DNA of 64,000 bases from Pomphorhynchus laevis (lineage: Eukaryota > Acanthocephala > Palaeacanthocephala > Echinorhynchida > Pomphorhynchidae), in assembly GCA_012934845.2 (NCBI GenBank), contig WNNJ02000009.1, positions 144,536 through 208,535 of the forward strand. The letters are read 5' to 3'. Under the pieces are notes generated by a model that was not told the origin of the DNA, ran no database searches, and saw only the letters and a list, made by a program, of their open reading frames with translations. This document shows positions 1-8,077 of the stretch, piece after piece. The translations under genes and the position numbers were made by a program. Positions within the stretch are counted from its first letter, which is position 1. Each line of letters begins with the position of its first letter.

Positions 1-522
1 AGGCTTTCTGGATAAATTTGTTCACTAATTGAATAAAAATTATTAGAATTAAATACACATATATCATCAATATATCGAAACATATATTTCATATCTTTAT
101 ATAATTTGGATTTATTTTTCAAACAGTTATGAACAAATTCATATTCTATAAAGCTTAAAAACAAATCAGCTATAATTGGGCTACTATTACCACCCATTGG
201 AACAACTTTTACTTGTCTGAATATAGATGTCCTTACTTTTAAATAATTTTGATTTATCAAAATATTTAAGGATTCTATTAATTCAATTTTATCCATATAT
301 TTATATTTATTTGTTGGTTTAATTTTTGTTAGATATAATTATTATAACATATATATGTATATCTTTTTCCGAATATAAGATTAATTAATTTTACTAACGC
401 TTCTTTAATATCTGCTAAATCTAGATTGGTAAAAAGCCTACTAAAATCGTACGTATTTATATTCTGAAAATTTATTCCTTTCGTGTGTTGTAAAACTTCC
501 TTTGTGGAATTAATACTGAAAT
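1..522 (-). mobile_element. Penelope-like element, RT fragment (copy P1)
   Basis: Read on the minus strand this encodes the reverse-transcriptase core of a Penelope-like retroelement. The visible blocks are a motif like YDFSRLFTNLD, then VVPMGGNSSPIIADLFLSF, then FRYIDDICVFN, which is the arrangement typical of Penelope RTs and not of LINE or LTR RTs. It is nearly the same as the plus-strand copy at about 48.0-48.6 kb. It runs off the window start, so its 3' part (the GIY-YIG nuclease) is not seen here. At its 5' side it joins repeat SR, and P3 shows the same junction. The reading frame is interrupted, so this copy is degenerate. Confidence 0.8.
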
Positions 523-725
523 AGTCTTTTTAAAATAGTCCCTTACCGCTACTATGTTGGGTCGAGGAATATAGCCGAAACATGATTACATAGTATTTCC
601 TCCTGACAACCTTTAATCCTCATTCTCGAACAAATCGTCTGTTATTTATTCGTCAATTCATAAAAATTGACTTTTATTTTAAATTTAAATTTTACCTTGA
701 TATATATAAAATCTTATAACAATTA
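523..725 (+). repeat. Dispersed hairpin repeat SR, copy a
   Basis: This copy contains the arms CTACTATG (inverse of the consensus CATAGCAG arm) and CATAGTAT around a GCCGAAAC core. An AT-rich tail follows, with the marker TTGACTTTTATTTTAAATTT. The same order of blocks recurs near 5.9, 6.1, 14.3, 14.6, 15.3, 31.6, 48.0 and 54.4 kb. Here it abuts the 5' side of Penelope copy P1. Confidence 0.7.
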
Positions 726-819
726 TTTATAATTATTTATTATTTAATAATAAAATTTTAGCATTATTATTTTATAAAATACGTAGACTCAGCTAATCAT
801 ATTTGATCTCCATTTTCAG

Positions 820-989
820 GTTTACTGAAAGACAGAACTGGCGACTACATCTGGTCCTATATATTTACAGCGATATCGTTGTTTATTTCCTCCATTCTGA
901 TGATATTATGGCCTATGTTTAAGAAAACTAAAAGTTCAAACATGGCTGCTTCAGACAACAGTGAACATTCCTCTTTTATAAGTGGTTAA
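820..989 (+). CDS. Terminal exon of an MFS (SLC16/monocarboxylate-like) transporter
   Basis: A pyrimidine-rich tract ending TTTTCAG precedes an open frame that starts in phase 1 (the first base of the Gly codon lies in the previous exon) and ends at TAA 987-989. The 56 codons read GLLKDRTGDYIWSYIF..., then a hydrophobic helix (FTAISLFISSILMILW) and a short polar tail ending SSFISG. A G-x-L-x-D-x-T-G-x-Y motif followed by one last membrane helix is the normal C-terminus of monocarboxylate transporters, which carry small acids across the plasma membrane. Upstream exons are not visible: the sequence before it is SR and Penelope DNA, so these sit in an intron or have displaced the exons. The SLC16 assignment rests on one short exon; an MFS transporter is the safer statement. 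Confidence 0.65.
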
Positions 990-1290
990 ATTTGTACACA
1001 ATGAATGTAAGCAATAGTAATTTTATTGTATAACATTTCCATTTGCATTGAATGTAATAAGCAGTTTTTGTTGAATAACATTTAAATTAGGTTTTTCATC
1101 TGTTTTACGGAAATTAGCATCTGTTTAATGCATGTATAACAATCTTCATAGCACTGTTCAAAGTCTTTGCGTGTTCCCTAAGAACATATAAATGAATTAT
1201 AGTACTTTGTAATCGTTATATAAAAACGAATCATTACGGTTTACGGATTGTGCACTTATGAAAATTAAATAAAAAAATTGTAAAATATGA
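990..1290 (+). other. Probable 3' UTR of the transporter gene
   Basis: AT-rich non-coding sequence directly after the transporter stop codon. An AATAAA at 1268-1273 is a plausible polyadenylation signal. No other feature is seen. Confidence 0.45.
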
Positions 1291-1329
1291 AAAGTTGAAG
1301 AAAACATTTCAATATTAAATCAAAAACTA

Positions 1330-1800
1330 TTAGAAAGAGAAGATTTTTGGATTAAAACGCTTAATTTCATGTACCCATTAGGATTGAATGACGTGGTACA
1401 AGGAATTGGCAGAAGTAGTATAATTCATAATAAACAACTATATTATAATAATCCGGTTAAACGCAAACCAAGAAGTCATTGTGATAAAAGGAATAGGAAA
1501 AATAGAGTTATTATTAACATATTGTACTTTTATTTTACTATTTTTGGATTTAATATCTATTGTTTAATCTTAAAACAGATTTATTGTGGTATATTAGATT
1601 GAATAAATAATTAAATTAATATTATTAAATTAAATAATTAGAAATTAAAACGCTCAATTAGGATTGAATGACGTGGTACAAGGAATTGGCAGAAGTAGTA
1701 TAGTAAATAATAAACAACTATATTATAATAATCCGATTAAACGCAAACCAAAAAGTCATGGTGATAAATACAAAAATTATTAAATATGAAAAGTGAAGTA
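1330..1800 (+). mobile_element. Penelope-like element C-terminal (nuclease-end) fragments, duplicated
   Basis: The frame beginning about 1333 reads REDFWIKTLNFMYPLGLNDV, a signature of the end of the GIY-YIG nuclease region in Penelope-like elements. A basic tail follows (NPVKRKPRSHCDKRNRKNR). The same segment is repeated at 1643-1768 with about ten differences and a 13-bp length change. This makes two direct copies about 280 bp apart, both on the plus strand. No GIY-YIG core or RT is attached. These are 3'-end fragments, and whether they belong to the same family as P1 cannot be decided because the parts do not overlap. Confidence 0.55.
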
Positions 1801-1865
1801 TTATTGTCAAATAATACTTTCTTTGGCATAAGTAAAGTATTATTAGTACTATTAGTATTATTCAG

Positions 1866-2045
1866 CCTCGCGTGGCCGAATGGTGGAGGCGTGTGCATTG
1901 CAAACTCTATGTACGGGGTTCAAACCTCTCGCATCATGCACTCTCTATTGACTTCTCTGTAAGCACACGTCAAAGCCGCAAGATCGCGTTGTCGAAAGAC
2001 GTAGGGGCACCCGGTGATGAAGCGTGACCACTCTTCATTAGTATT
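1866..2045 (+). repeat. SINE-like unit with a tRNA-Ser/Leu-like head
   Basis: TGGCCGAATGGTGGAGGCG (about 1873) resembles a pol III A box of a Ser/Leu-type tRNA, and GGGGTTCAAACCTC (about 1917) resembles a B box. The spacing fits an internal promoter. The acceptor and anticodon stems do not close, so it is not a working tRNA gene. The following 100 bp are GC-richer than the surroundings and end where N-element sequence begins. I saw no second copy in this window. Confidence 0.45.
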
Positions 2046-2059
2046 GTTATTACACATAT

Positions 2060-3640
2060 GATAATTGTGTACTATCGATATACGCGTCAAGTGCGTTTTA
2101 TTCGATCAATAGAGAAGTTGATATGCATAACATTGAAAACGGCATATGTCCCTCTATAACATATGCCCCTCTATGACAACGGCACTAAGATATATGTACA
2201 TGCAACCAGCTCAATTATGTCTTGGAGGTGATAGTTTGTTCTCCACTGAGGGATTCACTAAAGATCCGTTCGCTATCGCTGCATCTTCAATGGATTCAAT
2301 GCCCCTTATTGCCGAAATAAGTAAAGCGGTTCCGAACGTACTGCAGCGATGGTACGCTGATGACTCAAATTTTGTTGGAGGGTACGAAGATTTGACCAGA
2401 GTCTATGATATACTATTACACAAGGGACCGTTTTATGGTTATAATGTAAATGTTAGCAAAACGCAAATACACTCACATAACAATATCACTAATCGGGGAA
2501 TAATGCATACTGTCAATCACACAACAACCGGAATCAATATTTTAGGTGTGGCGATTGGTACTGATCAATACGTCGAGGAAGCGATCGAGAGTAAGTGTTC
2601 AACTTGGTCTACGTAGACCGTTTGACTGAGGCAACGCTACATAATATTTCGAAGCATAGAGAAGGCCTTTATCGTAATAGATTGGAAGACAAGCTCACGG
2701 AGCTAGATATCACTACACACGATGTAATCTTACATTCTTCAATGTCAGGGGCGTCCACGTGGCTGAGTGCTTTACCACTTGCCAATGAAAAGTTTCATAT
2801 AAGTCGAAATGAATTTATTGATGCCTTGAGTGCTCAATATGGATGGTGTTTTCCAAACCTCATGCAGACTCAATGTGCATGTGGGACTGTTTTTTCGACT
2901 GCGCGTGCTTTATCTTGTAAAAACGGAGTTATGACCATGATTTGACATGATGCTATTCGAGATATACTAGTATATGAACTCAAGGTAATATGTCACGGAG
3001 TATCAACTGAACCAGTATTGAATGTTGTTCCTAACGCGATGATCTTTGATAATGAATACACCTCGAGAGAATGCAATGCACGTTAAGAGAATGCAATCAT
3101 TAAGAGAATACAATCGTTAAGAGAATGCAATCATCGAGAGAATGCAATCACGATTAAAAGATGAACGATTCGAGCGTGCGTTCCTGAATGTAAACATATT
3201 TTTACCTTTTGCTCAATCGAACATCAATAGAACCCCGTTATCTTCCTTCGCTTACAATGAAACTTGGAAGCGTTCAAAATACGAACGAGTAACTCTAATT
3301 GAACATGGAATTTTCGTCCCAACGATTTTCTCTACTGCCGGTAGAATCAGCGATGCGGCCATGCAACTCATCCGGCTTATCGCCGCCAAACAAGCTCAAC
3401 ATAATCATCAGCCTTACACAGACAATCTCAGCCATTCGAAGAGGCGAATTGGCCTTGTCATAGCACGTGCCGCGTCAGCTTGCATTAGGAGTCCCAGGTC
3501 TTTGAAAAACAAGATAGGTTCTGATAATAATAGTGTTTACTCGACTATGGAATGTGCTCGAATTGATGACTAAAATATTCATGGGCCCATTCGCGGGAAC
3601 CTTATTTGTGTAAATAAAGAATATTAAATAAAATAATAAT
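2060..3640 (+). mobile_element. R2/NeSL-like LINE, family N, degenerate copy N1
   Basis: A 5'-truncated copy that begins inside the RT (SSAFYSINREV corresponds to SNAFNRINRKV of the intact copy at 58.9 kb). Visible parts are a thumb/finger block (LGGDSLFSTEGFTKDPFA), the YADD catalytic box (QRWYADDSNFVG), the C-x-C...C knuckle region (QTQCACGTVFST) and the end of the endonuclease domain (RFERAFLNVNIF ... ASACIRSPRS). Frameshifts and stops separate these pieces. The 3' UTR keeps CCCATTCGCGGG (3586-3597), matching a hairpin in the 3' UTR of the intact copy. A short tandem repeat has expanded inside the nuclease domain. Confidence 0.75.
3062..3155 (+). repeat. Short tandem repeat, unit like TTAAGAGAATGCAATCA
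   Basis: About five imperfect copies of a 16-17 bp unit (GAGAATGCAATCA with a variable spacer) lie inside N1, exactly where the endonuclease coding sequence should run from the knuckle to the RFERAF block. It probably expanded after the copy died. Confidence 0.7.
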
Positions 3641-3663
3641 AAAATCATTAATAATTATTATCC

Positions 3664-4210
3664 ATGGAACACTCGCTCACATATAGGCTGGGTGGACTGC
3701 CGTCAATGCGGTATGATGCTATGCATGATATTTTATTTCAGAATCTAACGGAGGTTTGCCAAAATGTTCAGGTTGAATCAGTTTTGTTTCCCGTACATAA
3801 TGTTGTGTTCACAAATCCAGCAACAACTCGTGATTATTACGTAAGACTAGACATATCATTCTCAAGACTTTTCGGTAACAGAACGGTGCGTACTATCATG
3901 GACGTATGCGGTTTCAACGAGTTCGCACTTTCAAACAGCTCGAAATAGTGGGTGCTTGTTTCGAATACAATGAAACAAGAAAGAAAAGCAAGTACTTGGA
4001 ACGTGTAGTTGCAGTGGAACACGTCTCATTCATACCAATTGTATTTTTTCATTATGATGGTTCTAGCAAAGAAGCTCTTTATTTGCTACAGCGGATCGCC
4101 ATGCTTGAATCACAACCAAATGCCCTCTAGTATTCACAACAAATTTCGAAACCTCACGCAAGCTTAAGTATCAATTTACGGATAATGATTTCACGATGTA
4201 TTCGCGGTGC
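3664..4210 (+). mobile_element. Family N LINE, 3' fragment (N1b)
   Basis: A second, independent 3' piece in the same orientation as N1. It starts near the Cys/His knuckle (RLGGLPSMRYDAMHDILF corresponds to HGGLPIIRHNEIRDLI), runs through TTRDYYVRLDI and ends with the ETRKKSKY block and FIPIVFF...ALYLLQRIAML of the endonuclease domain. It is frameshifted in the middle. The arrangement N1 then N1b could be two insertions or a local duplication; the two differ too much to be a recent duplication. Confidence 0.65.
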
Positions 4211-5869
4211 GAAGTCGTTAAGGCATAATCCATCTCCCTCGAATGGATTGTGCTAGTATTCGACTTAATATCTGATTAAGCAACTTATATAGATTAATCA
4301 ATCGCGTTGTAGATTTTTGGTTCGAAGAACGTAAAATAAAAGACAATATATGAGATGGCGAAGTGCTAATATATGTTTTTCACTTAGATATGTATTTTTA
4401 TTTGATCTGCAGATTTTTATGCGGACACAAATTAGGCAAAAGGTTATCAAAATCTAAGTTTTGTTATCAACTCATTTAAGTTGATCTACATTATTTAATT
4501 AGAAATCGAAAAAGCTTAAAGATGATATAATTTTGACTAATTTTGAAATTGTTTCATAAAATGTATCGATGTTAATAATACTGGTTGATAATAGTTTAAT
4601 AATTTTTTAAATTGAAATAAATAGTAATTAATAATTATTATAAAATTTTGAAATTAAAATTCATGACTCCTATAATTTTATATTATTAGTAAAAGTTAAT
4701 CCAAGGTGCAAAATTAGATTTTCTTTGCAGTAATAGATCTGTCAACGCCACCGTTACTGGTAGCGTATCCATTTCTCGAGTCTTAACAAAAGCAGTTTGT
4801 AATTTTATTTTTCTGAAATTAATCGAAAGGCTGGAGCAATCAACCGTAAATGTGTATCTGACGTCATTACTTAATTAATTAAGTGATGTTAATAAGTAAT
4901 ACGATTGAAATTATGATGCCATCGTATCTTAGGATTTTTCAAATTCTAAGGTTCGTATTTACGTTTACATTTCTGCTATTTAGTAAGACAATTTTATATT
5001 AAAAGCATTCGAAATCTTGTCTTAAAAGCACTTTTAACGTCAACATAGTTTACGTAATTTCAAATGTAATTTTAAAAATTAATTTAGTTAAACACTATTT
5101 TAAACTTGATTATGAAACTTTTAATGTTAGTGTAGATAATATAAAAAATAAATAATTATTGAACTGCTAAGCAAGCTGCCCTCAGTTTTAAAAAAGTTAA
5201 TTTCAAAGTACACATCGACGTTGAAAATTGAAGTTCGTTAGGGTCTACGTTAGGATATTATCTTTCGTCTTAAATAACTGCAAGGTTCATTTCCACAATG
5301 CTATAACTACGTGATTCAAAAAAATCGCGAAATATATTTTATTTCACTGTAAATAGATTTAAGCGTATAATGAAATCATTATAAAGCGCATATGAATTAA
5401 ATAAAGAAAAATTGCAGTATACATTTCTATACTTTAAGACTAACAAAGTTATAATTTGTGCAATATTTATCGGTTTCGTAGCTATGCAGAAAATATGTTA
5501 TTTAAAATAAGTTCATCTGCTCAAGAGCGTCGATATCATAAATTCAACTTGGATTTATGTTATATTTCTTAAAAAATGGAAATCACGTATGTTCGATAAA
5601 CTTTATACACTATTTGTTCGAGCTTAAAAGTTCGATCTTTATACTTATAAGTTCGATCATTTTGATATTCTATTTTAATTGTGAAGAATTCAATTCTGTT
5701 GTTGATGATAAATAGGCATATTTGAAATCAAATTTACACCTTTTAAATACATACTTAAATATGGTCATTACAATGATCTTATTTGTATTTATCGAATTTA
5801 TGAATATAAATTCGCTAAATACAATATCGTGAACATTTGCTTATCTGTCATATATATTGTTCATTTATT

Positions 5870-6010
5870 AGACTATTTGGATTATTCATAACCTGTTATT
5901 TATTAGTCAATCATAAACGGACTGAACAATAGGAGCCGAAACCTAATAACATAGCAGTTCATTTAGATGATATCTAATCCTTATTCTGTGTATATGCTTT
6001 GTATTAGAAT
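5870..6010 (+). repeat. Hairpin repeat SR, copy b (partial)
   Basis: Carries AATAGGAGCCGAAACCTAAT, the CATAGCAG arm and the ATCTAATCCTTATTCTG block, but the left arm is missing. It sits directly before copy c in the same orientation. Confidence 0.6.
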
Positions 6011-6054
6011 AGGGTACAATAGATAATCAAATTTAATTAGTGGAAATACGTCAT

Positions 6055-6260
6055 TAGCACGTGTTTGGCCCTGCTGCTATGTTTGGTCAAGGAATAGGGA
6101 CCGAAACCTGATAGCATAGCAGTTCCTCCTGATGACATCTAGTTATAATTCTGATACAACGTCTATTATTAATTAGTCAATTTATAAAAATTGACTTTTA
6201 TTTTAAATTTCAATTTTAAATTTTGACTTGATATAAATATAAATTGTATAAAGTCTTATT
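6055..6260 (+). repeat. Hairpin repeat SR, copy c (best copy)
   Basis: Complete copy: CTGCTATG (left arm), TTTGGTC, loop, GACCGAAAC, then CATAGCAG (right arm), followed by a CCTGATGAC box and the TTGACTTTTATTTTAAATTT tail. The outer arms are perfect 8-bp inverted repeats, and GGTC/GACC can form an inner stem. Confidence 0.7.
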
Positions 6261-7080
6261 ATTATTTATTATTTATCTTTATTTTTGATTCATATATCGT
6301 ATAAAATATTACATCACTAATATAATATTACATTACGTTATTTATAATATATGATATTTATACAAATATATGTTATATATAATATTTACATAAAATGGTA
6401 CATAATATAATAGAACTGTTCTGAAAATAAAATATTTATGTAATATATAAACAATATTATGTAATAATATAAATATTATATGTAATATAATATAATATAA
6501 ATATTATATGTAATATTATATAAGATTGTATAACAATCTTTCTTGCATTGATGCACCATGTTAATTGGATTCATCAACTGCTATAGAAAACTACATTATT
6601 TACAATATATGATAATATTATTTATAATTATTTATAATTTATAAATAATTAGATAAATGATTAGATAACATTAGTTGAATTATTAATTTAATAATTTGAA
6701 GCATTAATTCAATTATTAAACAAAATATAATTTTAAAATTGCACCATTAAATATAAAACAGGGAATCGATAACAATACTTTTAATAAAAACAGTAGAACT
6801 CCATTATTAAGGCGAAATCGAAATTTCACCATTACAATGTGGATCACCCTATCATTTGAGTAGATTCACACAATCGATAATTTTTTAAAAACTTATGCAA
6901 TTTGAAACAATTAAATTATTGACTTGTATTTATATAAACAATACACGAAACACGTTGAGAATATATTCATACATTATATGAATATATATTATCATATATA
7001 ATTATATTATATTGTTGATATATTATTACATTTTATATTTATTATGATATATAATAATTTTATCATTATTACGGAATTAT

Positions 7081-7487
7081 TATTTTGCCCGACGACTTTA
7101 GATCAATATCTTTATATCGTTTTTACTATTAACTTGCCAAGGGTAATCTTAACTCTAGCTATTTATTTTGCCCGACGACTTTAGATCAATCCCATTATAT
7201 CGTTCTTACTATTAACTTGTCAAGGGTAATCTTAACTCTAGCTACTTATTGCTAAAAATGTGTATTGCTTATTGCTTCTTAGTTCAACGCTTGTTCTAAG
7301 AAGTCAAGTTCTACACTTAGGCTTGTTTCTAATTTCTTAAATTCTTTTTTTTCTCTTAACGAGATTGTGACGTCGACAATTTTGTAAATTGGTATCTGAG
7401 AATCAGTGTATGAAGAACTTTAGATCAATCCTTTTATATCGTTCTTACTATCGACTTTTCGAAATAATCTTAGCTCAAGCTGATTTA
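7081..7487 (+). repeat. 83-bp tandem repeat plus a third, diverged unit
   Basis: Units at 7081-7163 and 7164-7246 are about 93% alike (markers TTTTGCCCGACGACTTTAG and GGTAATCTTAACTCTAGCT). A third partial unit at 7412-7487 keeps ACTTTAGATCAATC and TCTTACTAT. The candidate exon at 7279-7395 lies between the second and third units. Confidence 0.75.
7279..7395 (-). CDS. Candidate terminal exon, protein unidentified
   Basis: On the minus strand a polypyrimidine/CTCAG acceptor is followed by 38 codons and a TAA, with codon use that looks genic: IPIYKIVDVTISLREKKE, then FKKLETSLSVELDFLEQALN. The second half is a charged amphipathic helix. It lies downstream of, and on the same strand as, the phosphatase gene, whose last exon I could not find. 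A C-terminal helix of the form F-E-x-V-x-x-x-L-x-x-L-L-x-x-L is usual there, so this could be that last exon, now separated by N2 and C1 insertions. The match is weak, and it may belong to another gene or be chance. Confidence 0.35.
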   Translation of the reverse strand: MPIYKIVDVTISLREKKEFKKLETSLSVELDFLEQALN

Positions 7488-7669
7488 TATTGTTAAGGCG
7501 TATTTTATAGTATAAAATACGTAAAGTCATTTATAGGATCTGATTTATAAAATTCTATTTAAAAATACGAATTTCTAAAATAACAGGTGATAGTTACCAT
7601 AAAATATTTGTGCATTCAAACAAAACATTTATCGAGATCAAAATAGAGATAGAATTTAATATATTTTGA

Positions 7670-7732
7670 TCTTTCCTGCATTGATGCACCATGTAAATTG
7701 GATTCATCAACTGCTATAGAAAACTATATTAT
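7670..7732 (+). repeat. Dispersed 60-bp repeat, second copy of 6537-6600
   Basis: The segment TTGCATTGATGCACCATG ... ATCAACTGCTATAGAAAACT occurs at 6541-6595 and again here with few differences and different flanks. It is non-coding and its origin is unknown. Confidence 0.7.
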
Positions 7733-7775
7733 TGAAACAATTACATATGGTTTTACGTGAGATTTAATTCCATAT

Positions 7776-7813
7776 TCGACAAGGGCGTATTGAAACTTTC
7801 TTCCTGATCTGTA
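7776..7813 (-). mobile_element. 38-bp shard of LINE family C
   Basis: Minus-strand sequence matches the extreme 5' end of copy C1 (12425-12462), the coding piece RKFQYAFVEH between the endonuclease and RT domains. Flanks differ on both sides. It is too short to date. Confidence 0.5.
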
Positions 7814-7964
7814 TTATTATCATTAACGTTTCATCAGAGTTTGAAATTCTTAGCTGCTAATTAATAACTACTTACAAGAATAGTAACATTCTTGTAATAT
7901 TACTATTACATGTATTTATGTATGTATTTATACATACATAAATACAATCTAAAGTAAATACAGA

Positions 7965-8077
7965 CCATCGACAACGACAACCATCGACAACATCGACAAC
8001 GACAACCATCGACGACATAGACAACGACAACCATTGACGACATCGACAACGACAACCATCGACGTCATCGACAACGT
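7965..8077 (+). repeat. Minisatellite leader of N2 (CATCGACAACGACAAC type)
   Basis: Tandem array of GACAACCATCGACAAC-like units with a roughly 27-bp higher-order period, ending about 60 bp before the N2 start codon. A very similar array (13-bp unit ACAACCATCGACG) sits directly before ORF1 of the unrelated LINE B1 on the opposite strand. Confidence 0.75.

Larger units (their letters stand above)
4211..7080. other. AT-rich intergenic DNA, no gene recognised
   Basis: Apart from the two SR copies listed separately, this stretch is simple AT-rich sequence. It includes a run of ATATAATATT-type repeats at about 6.34-6.53 kb. A 48-codon open frame after TTTCTTTGCAG at about 4728 was inspected but resembles nothing I know. 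Confidence 0.5.

Noticed and set aside
1866-1940. Functional tRNA gene
   Set aside because: A- and B-box-like blocks exist, but the acceptor and anticodon stems do not pair.
4728-4870. Possible exon after TTTCTTTGCAG
   Set aside because: Open for 48 codons only, with low-complexity composition and no family resemblance; likely chance in AT-rich DNA.
6055-6260. Hammerhead ribozyme in SR (CTGATGA and GAAA boxes are both present)
   Set aside because: The boxes are in an order that would need the sequence after CTGATGA to pair with the sequence before GAAA, and it does not. No strand gives a complete core, so I call it only a hairpin repeat.
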